64,000 nucleotides of DNA from Janthinobacterium sp. B9-8 (GCF_000969645.2 NZ_CP014222.1:372001-436000); one strand, 5' to 3'. Positions 9,361-18,147 are shown, counted from the stretch's first letter. Notes: generated from the letters alone by a model not told the origin. Made by a program: numbers and translations.

Positions 9361-10215
9361 TCAAGTAGCAAGCGCCACCCAAATTTCGGTGCGCAAATCT
9401 TTAGGCGGAGTATTGTGCGGCAGATTCAGGTATTGCTCTATCACCGGAATATTGGCGGGTTGCTCGCCGCTTTGTGGCAGCCATACCCCAAATAACCAGT
9501 GATAAGCCTGTTGCAGCTCGCTATATGGGCCGCGATGTTCAATCACCCCATAGCGCCCCGCAGGAATTTGCGCCCGGGCAAGCTCGCTAGGCAAATCCCC
9601 ATCGGCTTTGATCTCTACGCAGGCATCCGAGCGTAAATCTGCCTCGGCCACACTTTGCGGATCATCATGATATTGGGCAAACCAGCGCACTTTCATTGGA
9701 TCGACGGGAAGCGCTGTTTTGGATAATTGCAAACGGGCAAAGGCCTCACCAATCTTCAGATACGAGCCATGATGACGGCTGGCGGCTAAGTGAATCGGCG
9801 CATCTAGTTTACGAAATTCAACGTTATACATACCAAGCTCCTGATTAATTTGAGAATGGATGTGGTTGAGTCTTTGCCGACGGTAAGCCCCCGGTGGCAT
9901 GCCGTGCGCGGCAGCAAAAGAGCGCACAAACGCCGCACTGCTCTGATATCCCGCACGCTGGGCAATACGGATTAAGGGAGTTTCATTCGTTTGGGCTAAT
10001 TGCCGCGATGCATACAGCAAGCGCATACGCAGCTGGGTAGCGTTGACCGTTTCTCCCATCATTTCACGGTAAATACGGTGAAAGTGAAATGGCGAAAAAT
10101 GCGCAATGCCCGCTAGTTGCTCAATCGAATACGCTGCTGTTGGATCTTGCCAGATAGTATTCACCACCCGCATCAGCCGTCGCCCATAATCCTCTACCTT
10201 CCAGCTTTTACTCAT
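9361..10215 (-). CDS. AraC-family regulator with GyrI-like effector domain
   Basis: The 284-residue protein has an N-terminal AraC/XylS DNA-binding domain (residues ~10-112, with two helix-turn-helix units: SIEQLAGIAHFSPFHFHRIY and RIAQRAGYQSSAAFVRSFAA). It ends in a GyrI-like/SbmC ligand-binding domain (~130-284, with AGRYGVIEHRGPYSELQ and the usual ...WL...P.....P..E.YLN ending). Rob and similar regulators of drug or stress responses have this order. ATG 10215 follows GGAGAGGCT, a good RBS. The target genes are unknown. The nearest partner, the TonB receptor, is convergent, so co-regulation is not implied. Confidence 0.9.
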   Translation of the reverse strand: MSKSWKVEDYGRRLMRVVNTIWQDPTAAYSIEQLAGIAHFSPFHFHRIYREMMGETVNATQLRMRLLYASRQLAQTNETPLIRIAQRAGYQSSAAFVRSFAAAHGMPPGAYRRQRLNHIHSQINQELGMYNVEFRKLDAPIHLAASRHHGSYLKIGEAFARLQLSKTALPVDPMKVRWFAQYHDDPQSVAEADLRSDACVEIKADGDLPSELARAQIPAGRYGVIEHRGPYSELQQAYHWLFGVWLPQSGEQPANIPVIEQYLNLPHNTPPKDLRTEIWVALAT

Positions 10216-10228
10216 AGCCTCTCCATGT

Positions 10229-10397
10229 CTAGCAGCCTGTCGGGCTTAAGACTGATCTACTGTGGGAAAGCTGGATTTGGCCATATTTCACGGATTTTTT
10301 TCGTTAAATAGCCAGCTATTCGCCTCAAAAATCCGTGAAATCTGCCTCAAACCGGACTTCCCCTCACAACGATCGCTTAAGCCCATCAGGCTGCTAG
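10229..10397. repeat. 169-bp long palindromic element
   Basis: The outer arms CTAGCAGCCTG..GGGCTTAAG (from 10229) and CTTAAGCCC..CAGGCTGCTAG (to 10397) are inverted repeats with two mismatches. Inside, ATTTCACGGATTTTT (10285-10299) and AAAAATCCGTGAAAT (10327-10341) match perfectly over 15 bp. The intervening stretches also pair in part, so the whole element can fold into one long hairpin. No coding capacity or target-site duplication is visible. It looks like a MITE- or REP-type element placed just upstream of the AraC gene start. Confidence 0.8.
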
Positions 10398-10450
10398 TAG
10401 ATTAAGCAGATGCGATTGATATAGGTTGCTAAGTTTGGGGTAGGCGCATA

Positions 10451-10478
10451 GCGGGCACTCATCGTGCCCGCCTTTTTT
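10451..10478 (+). terminator. Terminator-like hairpin, plus-strand orientation
   Basis: GCGGGCAC TCATC GTGCCCGC followed by CTTTTTTT is a textbook terminator read on the plus strand. No plus-strand gene precedes it. On the minus strand it directly follows the thioredoxin gene stop but lacks a T-tract there. It may insulate that gene from plus-strand readthrough. Confidence 0.5.
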
Positions 10479-11992
10479 TAAGCCTTAGGCTTAAGCAAGT
10501 CTTGGCAAGTGGCGCGTTGTGGATCGCTTGCGGGCAGCTTGCTGCAGATGCCATCAAGCTGAGCCAATACGCGGCCAACTGCTGCATCGTGCTGTTTGTC
10601 TTTATTCCACGTAGCAAGTTTGCTGATGATTTTTTCTAAGGAGCGGCGGCTGCGCTCATAAAAAGCGTTAGGTGTTACCGCGACTTCTTTCAGAATGCCT
10701 TGGGCCGTTTGCTCGATACGCTCCTCGTTTTGTGGAGCCAGATCAACCAGTGCGGACACATAGCTGCTGCCCCATTGCACGCGGGTGGCTGGGCCTACCG
10801 ATTTTTTATACGCTTCTTCGTACCAGCCTAAGGCCGCAGTTTTATCGCCGCGTTTTTTAGCGTTGGCCCCGAGGGAGAGCATAAAGTAGTAAGGCGCATG
10901 CGAGCGTTTTAGCTCGGCTTTGAGTAATACATCCGATTCATCCAGCAAGCCTGCCTCGCTGAGTGTATAAGCCGCAGTGCTGATCACCGACTGGCGTTCG
11001 AAACCATTGGTGGTGCTTTTGTCTGCCTCCGCCACGCGTTCAAGCACTTCTTTGATAATGGGGGCTGCCAGCTTGCTGTCTTTGGCCGCATCCAGCTTGG
11101 CCAGTGCCACCTGGCTGGTAAGTGCGCTTAAGCGATCATTGGCCGAAAGTGTTTTATCCAGCGCTAGTTGTTGCAAGGCCTTATTCCAGGCATCGCTCAA
11201 CTTGCTGCGCTCACTGGTTTGCGCTTTACTTAAATAACTAACTATATCGGTGGCGCTATTCACGATCACATCAAAGTTATCGCGTGTTTGCTGCTTATCG
11301 GCCAGCACTTTATGCACTAGCGCCAGCTCTTCTGCTGAGCCGTTTGCTTTATTGTCCCCAGCTGCAATGGAAATGGCTTTAAGTTGTAAATGGGTGGACG
11401 CGTAGCTTTCAGAGGCGGGCACGGCTTGGGCCAAGGTTTTAAGCGTGGCAGCAAGCTGATCTTCGGGGACGAGCTGGGCCTGATCCGAATCCCATGAGTA
11501 ATCGGCCAGTAAGCGCCAATCGTCACTGCTCAGCTTGCCGCCGGCCAGCGCACTGCTCAGTGTTTCTTTAACCGGGCGGGCGTTAGAGAGGCCTAGTTCC
11601 AGCGTGCTCAGGTAGCGATCTGCATCCACTTCACCCGGCAGGCGGGTGATTTCTGATCCATCCGCTTTAAACAAAATCATGCTGGGGTAGCCACGCACCT
11701 TGAACTGGCTGGCTAGCTTTTGCGCGCCCGCGCTATCGCCATCGATATACACCGGAATAAATTGCTTGGTGCGATCAATAAAACGCTGCTGATTAAACAC
11801 CGTGGCTTTAATCTGATTGCAAGGCGGGCACCATGTGGCCCCCCAGTATAAAAACAGCGGCTTTTTCTCGGCTTTGGCTTTGGCAAAAGCCGCAGCAACA
11901 TCACCTTGCTCCCAGGCAATACCGGGCGGCGTATTGGCTGCAAAAGCAGAGCTAGTCATCAGGATAAGGGCAAGGGCGTGGGCGAGTTTCAC
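10478..11992 (-). CDS. Periplasmic thioredoxin-fold protein with long helical C-terminal part
   Basis: The 504-residue protein has a signal peptide (residues ~1-18, cleaved near AFA). A thioredoxin-like domain (~25-130) carries the redox pair CPPC at C55/C58 in GATWCPPC and the cis-Pro pattern VRGYPSMILF. The remaining ~370 residues are alpha-helical and TPR-like (repeated ALGWYEEAYKKS-type segments) without a motif I recognise. It is exported and probably a disulfide oxidoreductase, with the C-terminal part binding a partner. The start is GTG 11992 after AGGTC. It is monocistronic. Thioredoxins are usually ~110 residues, so the length is unusual. The partner protein is unknown. Confidence 0.8.
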   Translation of the reverse strand: MKLAHALALILMTSSAFAANTPPGIAWEQGDVAAAFAKAKAEKKPLFLYWGATWCPPCNQIKATVFNQQRFIDRTKQFIPVYIDGDSAGAQKLASQFKVRGYPSMILFKADGSEITRLPGEVDADRYLSTLELGLSNARPVKETLSSALAGGKLSSDDWRLLADYSWDSDQAQLVPEDQLAATLKTLAQAVPASESYASTHLQLKAISIAAGDNKANGSAEELALVHKVLADKQQTRDNFDVIVNSATDIVSYLSKAQTSERSKLSDAWNKALQQLALDKTLSANDRLSALTSQVALAKLDAAKDSKLAAPIIKEVLERVAEADKSTTNGFERQSVISTAAYTLSEAGLLDESDVLLKAELKRSHAPYYFMLSLGANAKKRGDKTAALGWYEEAYKKSVGPATRVQWGSSYVSALVDLAPQNEERIEQTAQGILKEVAVTPNAFYERSRRSLEKIISKLATWNKDKQHDAAVGRVLAQLDGICSKLPASDPQRATCQDLLKPKA

Positions 11993-12317
11993 GATGACCT
12001 ATCTTATATTTGTTTGGGTAGATCTATCTTAGCTTATATATTTATTGGGAATAAAAGATCATGAGCATTTCTTGATATTTGTTGCGATATGACGACAGCT
12101 TGGTGGAAGCTGAGGCATCATCAACATAACTTTGTTGGGTGTGAATAGCATATGACGCAATATGGAGTTTGCTATTACGAATCAAGCAGATATTAATCGT
12201 TTGATTGAAAATGGCGCACTGCGCTCTCGCTGAACGATGCAAGCATCGCACGCAGAGCTGAACGATGCCTGTATCGCATGCGGAGCTTCGAGCGCGCCCT
12301 AAGTGATCTCATCATCC
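11993..12317. other. Gene-free gap with a possible gene remnant
   Basis: On the plus strand ATG 12162 opens a 23-codon frame (M-E-F-A-I-T-N-Q-A-D-I-N-R-L-I-E) that stops at 12233. Its protein-like composition suggests the truncated N-terminus of a lost gene, and the stop falls exactly where the 28-bp repeat begins. There is no RBS. Nothing else recognisable was found; the minus-strand frame here (12042-12251) looks spurious. Confidence 0.3.
12230..12285. repeat. Two tandem 28-bp repeats
   Basis: The unit CTGAACGATGC..GCATCGCA..GCAGAG at 12230-12257 is repeated at 12258-12285 with about five changes. Each unit contains its own small palindrome (GATGC..GCATC). Only two copies are present, so this is not a CRISPR array. 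Confidence 0.65.
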
Positions 12318-13253
12318 CTACAATAACGTCACCCCTGGCAGGCTGAGGCGGCTGACTTCGCGCGTCGTGGTGACGAAGTCTTTGACAAAGGCGGTGTCGA
12401 TTTGGGCAAGGGTGATTGCGGCGTAGAGATCGGATGTCAGGCCTTGTTCGGCGATGGGTTTGGCCACCACATAGCCGCGCTCCAGATAATGTTGCACGCT
12501 CCAGCTGGGTAGAGCGGCGATGCCTCGGCGGCTGGCGACGAGCTGCAAGATGGCGGCGGTCAGCTCGGTCGTGCGGCGCTTGGGGTTGATGCCTGCGGGC
12601 TTTAATACTTTGCGGATTAAATCCAGCATGTCATCTGGCACGGGGTAGCTGATCAGCGTTTCATTGGCAAAATCTTCGGCGCTTAAAAAGGGCTTATACG
12701 CCAGCGGGTGATCTTTGGCGATCAGCGCAATCATTTCGTAACTAAAGAGCGGCTGATAGCTGATGCCTGGCTCATCAGCGGCTTCAGACACAATCGCCAG
12801 ATCGGCGCGGTCTTCAAATAAAAGCTGCACAGGGTCGGCATGAAAGCCAGACACGATATCCAGCTCGACCTCCGGCCAGTGGCCGCGAAAATCATCCATC
12901 GCCGGCATTAGCCAATCAAAACAGGTGTGGCATTCCACCGCAATACGCAGCTGGCCCGCTTCGCCTTCCCTTAATTTAGCGATATCCCGCTCGGCCTGAT
13001 CGATACGCGGCAAAAACTCGGCGGCAAGCTGGGCAAGCTTTTCCCCCGCTGGGGTGAGTTTCAGCGGACTGGATTTACCTAGGCTGGATTTACGCAGCAA
13101 CAGCGGCAGCGCGTAGTGATCTTCTAAAAGGCGAATCTGATGCGACAGCGCCGATTGCGTAAGGTGCAAACGCTCCGCCGCACGGGTCAGATTGCCCGAC
13201 TCACGAATCGCGAGCAGGGTTTTAAGGTGGCGAAGTTCGAGTAAGGATTGCAT
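12318..13253 (-). CDS. metR: MetR, LysR-type activator of methionine synthesis
   Basis: This is a 311-residue LysR-family protein. A winged helix-turn-helix spans residues ~5-65 (LTRAAERLHLTQSALSHQIRLLE) and a substrate-binding domain follows (~92-300). MetR binds homocysteine and activates metE. Divergence from metE across 308 bp, with a TGAA-N5-TTCA site between, supports the specific assignment over a generic LysR. The effector-domain pattern ECHTCFDWLMPAMDDFR is also typical of MetR. ATG 13253 has AGGTC upstream. A long palindromic repeat lies between the gene and the metE promoter. Confidence 0.92.
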   Translation of the reverse strand: MQSLLELRHLKTLLAIRESGNLTRAAERLHLTQSALSHQIRLLEDHYALPLLLRKSSLGKSSPLKLTPAGEKLAQLAAEFLPRIDQAERDIAKLREGEAGQLRIAVECHTCFDWLMPAMDDFRGHWPEVELDIVSGFHADPVQLLFEDRADLAIVSEAADEPGISYQPLFSYEMIALIAKDHPLAYKPFLSAEDFANETLISYPVPDDMLDLIRKVLKPAGINPKRRTTELTAAILQLVASRRGIAALPSWSVQHYLERGYVVAKPIAEQGLTSDLYAAITLAQIDTAFVKDFVTTTREVSRLSLPGVTLL

Positions 13254-13290
13254 GGGGATAGACCTGTTTAATCTTTAAAAAACCTGAAGT

Positions 13291-13457
13291 CTGTAGACAC
13301 AGAGAACAGGGAGAAAACCTAAAAGCGAGTACACAAAGGTAGAAAGAATATAAGCCTCATCACGTAACAATCTTCCTTATTACGAAGATATACAGCTTAC
13401 AAAACTCAGGTTTTCTCTGTGTTCTGCATTTTTACTCTGTGTTCTCTGTGTCTATAG
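13291..13457. repeat. Dispersed palindromic element, CTGTAGACACAGAG type, in metR-metE spacer
   Basis: CTGTAGACACAGAG (13291-13304) is inverted at 13444-13457 (CTCTGTGTCTATAG, one mismatch). Secondary copies of CTCTGTGTTCT lie inside. It belongs to the same family as the elements at 39071-39265, and as right-arm-only copies near 18250-18308 and 21225-21256. Confidence 0.75.
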
Positions 13458-13464
13458 ATTTTTT

Positions 13465-13477
13465 TGAATTTCTTTCA
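13465..13477. promoter_or_regulatory. MetR box upstream of metE
   Basis: TGAATTTCTTTCA is an exact match to the known MetR operator form TGAA-N5-TTCA. It lies ~85 bp before the metE start, as expected for activation. A second, half-matching site (CATGAAAATAATGAA) begins near 13485. Confidence 0.8.
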
Positions 13478-13561
13478 TCAAAACCATGAAAATAATGAAT
13501 TTGAATCATAGCAACTCCGCTGGCATGATACAAATCATATTCATGATAAACAGAGATTACG

Positions 13562-15904
13562 ATGACTACTACTCATACTACAAAGGCACATATTCTTGGC
13601 TTTCCGCGCATTGGTGCACAGCGCGAGCTTAAATTTGCGGTTGAGCAATTCTGGAAGGGTGAGATTGATGAAAGTGCTCTGGCGCAAACGGGTAATGCTT
13701 TGCGCCGCCAGCACTGGCAATGGCAAAAAGATGCTGATCTTGATTTTGTAGCGGTTGGTGATTTTGCTTGGTACGACCAGATGCTGAATGCTTCGGCGCT
13801 GTTGGGCGCTTTGCCTGCACGTTTTGGTTTTGATGCTAAAAATCTAAGTCTGAAACAATACTTTGAACTGGCCCGTGGCAATGCCGCGCAACCTGCTCAA
13901 GAGATGACCAAATGGTTTGATACCAACTACCACTATCTGGTGCCAGAGCTGGATGAAAATACCGATTTTGCCGGTGGTGTGGATTGGTTCTTTTATGAAA
14001 TTGAAGAGGCACGCTCTCTGGGGCATGCGGTGAAGGCGGTTTTACCTGGCCCGCTTACTTTCTTGTACCTTGCCAAAGCGAAGGCCGATGGCTTTGATAA
14101 GCTCAGCCTTTTGCCCAAAGTGGTGGCGGCCTATGCCCGCATCCTTGAGCGTTTGGCAAAATTAGGCGTGGAGTGGCTGCAGTTGGATGAGCCAATTCTG
14201 GGCCTCGATTTAGAAGCAGAATGGCTGGCCGCATTCGAGCCGGTGTATCGCAGCTTTGCCTATACCGGTCCTAAAATTTTACTCGCTACTTACTTTGAAT
14301 CGGTTGCGGCCCATGCGGCCCTGTTGCGCGATTTGCCGGTAGCCGGTGTGCATCTTGATCTGGTGCGCGCGCCGCAGCAATTAGACGTGTTTGCCAATAA
14401 CTGGCCAGCCAGCAAGGTTTTATCCCTAGGCGTAGTGGATGGCCGCAATATCTGGGTGAGCGATTTTTCCGCGATTCTGGCGCGGATAGAAGCACTGCAA
14501 GGCCGCAATATCTGGTTGAGCGCTTCATGCTCGCTATTGCATGTGCCGGTCGATTTGGCGCAAGAAAGCAAGCTGGATGAAGAATTAAAAGGCTGGTTAG
14601 CCTTTGCCAGGCAAAAATTGCAAGAAATCAGCGTGTTAAAACGCGCCTTGAGCGGGGCCGATGTCAGCGCCGAGCTAAGCGCTAATGCCGCAAAAGTCGC
14701 CTCACGTGCGGCATCGCCACGGATTCATAATCCAGCGGTGAGCGCCCGTATTCAAGCCTTGAGCGAGGGCGATGCTCGCCGCCATGCTGTGTTTGCGACG
14801 CGCCAAGCAGAGCAAAAACTGCGCTTTAACTTGCCGCCGCTGCCAACCACTACCATCGGCTCTTTCCCGCAAACTAAAGAAATCCGTGCGGCGCGTGCGG
14901 CGTTCAAAAAAGGCACGCTGGCGCAAAACGATTATGTGGAACAAATGCAAGCCGAGATTCGCCTTGCGGTAGAAAAGCAAGAAGCCCTGGGTATTGATGT
15001 GCTGGTACACGGCGAAGCCGAGCGCAACGATATGGTGGAATACTTTGGCGAGCAACTTTCCGGCTTTGCCTTTACCCAGTTTGGCTGGGTGCAAAGCTAC
15101 GGCAGCCGCTGCGTCAAACCGCCAGTTTTATTCGGCGATGTAAGCCGCCCAACGCCAATGACAGTGGAGTGGACTCAATACGCGCAAAGCCTGACGCAAA
15201 AGCCAATGAAGGGCATGCTGACTGGCCCGGTCACGATCTTACAATGGTCGTTTGTGCGCGATGATCAGCCGCGCTCGGTCACCACACAGCAAATTGCCCT
15301 AGCGATTCGGGATGAAGTGGTCGATCTGGAAACCGCAGGCATTGGCATTATCCAGATTGATGAGCCCGCTTTCCGTGAAGGCTTGCCGCTGAAAAAGAGC
15401 GATTGGGCCGCTTATTTGCACTGGGCTGCCGAGGCATTCCGTATCTCTGCATCTGGCGTGGCGAATCAAACGCAAATCCACACCCATATGTGTTATTCGG
15501 AATTCAACGATATTCTGCCCGCCATTGCCGCAATGGATGCAGACGTGATCACCATTGAAACCAGCCGCTCGGATATGGAATTGCTCACCGGCTTTGGCAC
15601 CTTCAAGTATCCAAATGAAGTGGGCCCGGGTGTGTACGATATTCATAGCCCGCGTATTCCGCCGGTGGAAGACATGCTGCGCCTGATCGCCAAAGCCGCC
15701 GAAGTGGTGCCGGTTGAGCTGCTGTGGGTGAATCCAGATTGCGGCCTAAAAACCCGCAACTGGCCAGAAACCGAAGCGGCCTTGGCCAATATGCTGGAAG
15801 CCACCCGCCAGGCGCGTCAGCATTTAGCAGAGCACGGCCACCTGCCAAGCTTTGCCAGCATCCCCGCTAAGCCACATGTGCATGGCGCGTGTGCCTGCCA
15901 CTAA
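13562..15904 (+). CDS. metE: Cobalamin-independent methionine synthase
   Basis: MetE transfers the methyl group of 5-methyltetrahydropteroyl-tri-glutamate to homocysteine to make methionine, in the cytosol. The 780 residues match the family length. There are two homologous barrel halves: the N-terminal one starts [17 protein letters not shown], and the catalytic C-terminal one contains [11 protein letters not shown]. Zinc/homocysteine ligands are visible in the motif [11 protein letters not shown] and in NPDCGLKTR near the end; the C-terminus is His/Cys-rich (HVHGACACH). The gene is divergent from metR and monocistronic, and probably MetR-activated. No B12 or SAM riboswitch was recognised upstream. 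Confidence 0.97.
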   Translation: MTTTHTTKAHILGFPRIGAQRELKFAVEQFWKGEIDESALAQTGNALRRQHWQWQKDADLDFVAVGDFAWYDQMLNASALLGALPARFGFDAKNLSLKQYFELARGNAAQPAQEMTKWFDTNYHYLVPELDENTDFAGGVDWFFYEIEEARSLGHAVKAVLPGPLTFLYLAKAKADGFDKLSLLPKVVAAYARILERLAKLGVEWLQLDEPILGLDLEAEWLAAFEPVYRSFAYTGPKILLATYFESVAAHAALLRDLPVAGVHLDLVRAPQQLDVFANNWPASKVLSLGVVDGRNIWVSDFSAILARIEALQGRNIWLSASCSLLHVPVDLAQESKLDEELKGWLAFARQKLQEISVLKRALSGADVSAELSANAAKVASRAASPRIHNPAVSARIQALSEGDARRHAVFATRQAEQKLRFNLPPLPTTTIGSFPQTKEIRAARAAFKKGTLAQNDYVEQMQAEIRLAVEKQEALGIDVLVHGEAERNDMVEYFGEQLSGFAFTQFGWVQSYGSRCVKPPVLFGDVSRPTPMTVEWTQYAQSLTQKPMKGMLTGPVTILQWSFVRDDQPRSVTTQQIALAIRDEVVDLETAGIGIIQIDEPAFREGLPLKKSDWAAYLHWAAEAFRISASGVANQTQIHTHMCYSEFNDILPAIAAMDADVITIETSRSDMELLTGFGTFKYPNEVGPGVYDIHSPRIPPVEDMLRLIAKAAEVVPVELLWVNPDCGLKTRNWPETEAALANMLEATRQARQHLAEHGHLPSFASIPAKPHVHGACACH

Positions 15905-16082
15905 GATCTTTGTCCCTCTCTCCAAGGGGAGGGGGACATTCTTAAATGACTCAAGATTGTACGGCAGTGTGCCTGTCTTATGAAAGCAGCCACTTTTCCC
16001 GACCTAATGCAGCCTTAAGCCTGACTCACTACTAGCTTTCAATAGTATAATGGTAATTGTTATAAGCTAGACAGGATATGTT

Positions 16083-16598
16083 ATGCAGGTGCCTGCATTT
16101 CCTCCCGATGAGGCCTTGCGTGTAAAAACACTGCGCGAGCTGCTGATTCTGGATACGCCGCCAGATGCACGTTTTGATAACCTCACTCGCGCCGCAGCGG
16201 CTTTTTTTCGTGTGCAAATTGCGGTAGTCAGCCTGATTGATGTAAACCGGCAATGGTTCAAATCGGCTTGTGGGCTGGATGCCAAAGAAACGGCCCGCGA
16301 TATCTCTTTTTGCGGCCACGCTATTTTGCAAGACGACGTGTTTGTGATTGAAGACGCTCTATTAGACGAGCGCTTCTTTGATAACCCGCTCGTAAGCGGT
16401 GAGCCAAACATTCGCTTCTATGCCGGAGCGCCCTTAAAAACCAGTAATGGCATGAACCTCGGCACGCTCTGCCTGATCGACAAACACCCCGGCGCCTTGC
16501 TCGATTTTGAAATAGAAATGCTATCCGATATGGCAAAGCTGGTGGTGCAGGAGCTGGAGCGGCCAATGGTTGAGGCTGATGTGGTGGTGCATGTATAG
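16083..16598 (+). CDS. Stand-alone GAF-domain protein
   Basis: Almost all of this 171-residue protein is one GAF fold (~residues 20-160). The typical patterns are RFDNLTRAAAAFF, VSLIDVNRQWFKS, DISFCGHAI and FYAGAPL...NGMNLGTLCLID, a type common upstream of GGDEF or histidine-kinase domains. No output domain follows, so it is either a free-standing small-ligand sensor or a fragment of a signalling protein. The RBS AGGAT precedes ATG 16083. Neighbours give no function. Confidence 0.85.
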   Translation: MQVPAFPPDEALRVKTLRELLILDTPPDARFDNLTRAAAAFFRVQIAVVSLIDVNRQWFKSACGLDAKETARDISFCGHAILQDDVFVIEDALLDERFFDNPLVSGEPNIRFYAGAPLKTSNGMNLGTLCLIDKHPGALLDFEIEMLSDMAKLVVQELERPMVEADVVVHV

Positions 16599-16701
16599 GG
16601 TGGAGGTGAATGAAGAAATTGGAAACTGGGTCATGTTTTTAATTGTGGTTTGGTCTTAGTTTTCTTTTATGTTAGAGCCTGTTAGATACATTGGAGTAGG
16701 G

Positions 16702-17184
16702 ATGCGCCGCTTGGCTGAATTGAGTGATCTTGAACCTGTTTTTTTCATCTATATGAATGCTGAGGTCATCCATTTCTTAGGCTTTGATCCTATGCCTATC
16801 GAGGCATTTAAACCCATCTTTTATGAATTCGTTGAGAGCCGCTGCTTCTTTGTGTACGAGGTTTCTGGAGAACTTGCCGGCTTCTATAAAGCATCTCGGC
16901 ATCCTGGGCGGGCGAGCCACGTCGCATACTTGGGTTCACTTGCAGTTGCTCCGAAGTTTCAAGGGCAGGGCATTGCACAGATCATGGTTGAAGAGGCTAT
17001 TGAGGAGCTTTGTCGCTTAGGTGCTAAGCGGATTGAGTTGATCGTCGAGTCCGACAACACGCGAGGTCTTTCTTTCTATACACGGCTAGGGTTTGAGATC
17101 GAAGGCAAACTGAGGAAATTCTACAAGCGCTCTCATGAGTCCACGTATGTTGATGATTACATCATGTCCAAGATCTTCGACTGA
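16702..17184 (+). CDS. GNAT-family N-acetyltransferase
   Basis: The protein is 161 residues from ATG 16702, which follows GGAGTAGGG, a strong RBS. The in-frame ATG at 16669 has none, so the shorter start is preferred. The acetyl-CoA binding motif A is clear (LAVAPKFQGQGIAQIMVEEA), and motif B appears as ESDNTRGLSFYTRLGFEIEG. The acceptor could be a protein, a drug or a metabolite; sequence alone does not tell. Codon use is less biased than in metE, and the gene sits at the edge of a repeat-rich accessory stretch, so recent acquisition is possible. Confidence 0.85.
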   Translation: MRRLAELSDLEPVFFIYMNAEVIHFLGFDPMPIEAFKPIFYEFVESRCFFVYEVSGELAGFYKASRHPGRASHVAYLGSLAVAPKFQGQGIAQIMVEEAIEELCRLGAKRIELIVESDNTRGLSFYTRLGFEIEGKLRKFYKRSHESTYVDDYIMSKIFD

Positions 17185-17191
17185 GTGTAAA

Positions 17192-17238
17192 AAAGGTCAG
17201 GTATAACACTCCAACTTTGTTAGAAAGACCTGACCTTT
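17192..17238. repeat. Inverted repeat after the GNAT gene
   Basis: AAAGGTCAGGT (17192-17202) and ACCTGACCTTT (17228-17238) are perfectly inverted, 11 bp each, with a 25-bp loop. It starts 8 bp past the stop and may act as a weak terminator, though no T-tract follows. Confidence 0.6.
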
Positions 17239-17382
17239 GCCTTCAAGCTTATCCAAAATAAACACTTATCTCACCCTAGCCATGTAGGGCGGGCTCGTTT
17301 TATCAACCCGCACTGATTGTCTGTTGTTATGTCGGGGGCAGATTGGAGGGCATAGTTTTAACGTCCACAATATTGTATTTAT

Positions 17383-17525
17383 CCTGATTATGCCTCTTGC
17401 TCATTGCACTCGATTTTTGCATTTGTAGGGCAGGTGCAACCCGCGTATTTTTTAGTAGCATTGCTCGCGGGTTGCACCCGCCCTACGATATTTATATGTG
17501 TAGTTGAACAAGAGGCATAATCAGG
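17383..17525. repeat. Nested 143-bp palindrome in the 384-bp gap
   Basis: The outer arms CCTGATTATGCCTCTTGCTC (from 17383) and the inverse ending at 17525 agree at 20 of 21 bases. Between them sits a second, independent palindrome: GTAGGGCAGGTGCAACCCGC (17425-) against GCGGGTTGCACCCGCCCTAC (-17486). The inner one is the same dispersed repeat found at 34044-34102 and 39132-39198. The rest of 17185-17568 holds no gene I can support. Confidence 0.8.
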
Positions 17526-17568
17526 GTATTTATTATGCTCTACGGTTTTACCAGAGGTTTTTTCTTAT

Positions 17569-17820
17569 ATGAGTGATTCCAAGCAAAATATGCACGTCAT
17601 TGTTGCTAGCGACGTAAGTAATGGTCGTGATGGTATCGGCATTGAGGTTTACTTGGATGAAGAAATGGTTCTCGAAATTTTTCGGGACGATACAAAGAAG
17701 GAGCGAGAAGTCACTTTGTATAAAAAGGATCTTCCGCTTTCGCTCGTTGAAAACGCTATAGAAGTTTTCAAAATGAAAATTCCTTGGGAGTTCATACAGG
17801 TCGATGTGCCAAGTGCATGA
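17569..17820 (+). CDS. Small conserved-looking hypothetical protein
   Basis: This is 83 residues, soluble and acidic, with alternating beta-like and charged stretches (GIGIEVYLDEEMVLEIFRDD, then a helix VENAIEVFKMKIPWEFI). I do not recognise a family. The RBS is weak. Composition and codon use look like a real gene. It is followed 54 bp later by a small membrane protein that could be co-transcribed. The setting between repeats and a pseudogene marks this as accessory DNA. Confidence 0.6.
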   Translation: MSDSKQNMHVIVASDVSNGRDGIGIEVYLDEEMVLEIFRDDTKKEREVTLYKKDLPLSLVENAIEVFKMKIPWEFIQVDVPSA

Positions 17821-17874
17821 CCATTTCGAATTAAAAGGGCTTAGCTTCTTTGATTTTTTTCAAGGGGGAATTAA

Positions 17875-18147
17875 ATGATATCAAAAATGTTCATATTAAT
17901 AGGTGCGCTATTATTTTGGCTTCTTGTAGGAGGAGCGATAACATTTTTGCCATATTTAAGTGATAACCATACTTTTCATGTTGGGAATTTTATTCTTAGC
18001 ACTCAATTATTTTCATGGGTAGCCCAGCTTTTTTTTATAATTCTTACCATCTGCTCTGATTCGCGAAAGCCAACTATAGCATTATGGTGTGTTTCAATTG
18101 TCTGGTTTATGTTTACGGCTGCTTCTTGGATGATGCTGCCCCCGTAA
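17875..18147 (+). CDS. Small three-helix membrane protein, unknown
   Basis: The 90 residues contain three predicted membrane segments (about residues 6-26, 40-60 and 66-86) and a short charged loop (SDSRKPT). The RBS AGGGGGAA is strong. No family was recognised. It may form a pair with the preceding 83-residue gene. Immunity, transport or stress roles are all possible and none is supported by sequence. Confidence 0.6.
   Translation: MISKMFILIGALLFWLLVGGAITFLPYLSDNHTFHVGNFILSTQLFSWVAQLFFIILTICSDSRKPTIALWCVSIVWFMFTAASWMMLPP

Noticed and set aside
12042..12251. 69-residue minus-strand frame
   Set aside because: It has no RBS, runs through the tandem repeat and overlaps the better plus-strand remnant.
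12230..12285. CRISPR-like repeats
   Set aside because: There are only two directly adjoining units, no spacers and no cas genes in the window.
13254..13561. B12 or SAM riboswitch upstream of metE
   Set aside because: No conserved riboswitch core was found; the spacer is explained by a palindromic repeat and MetR sites.
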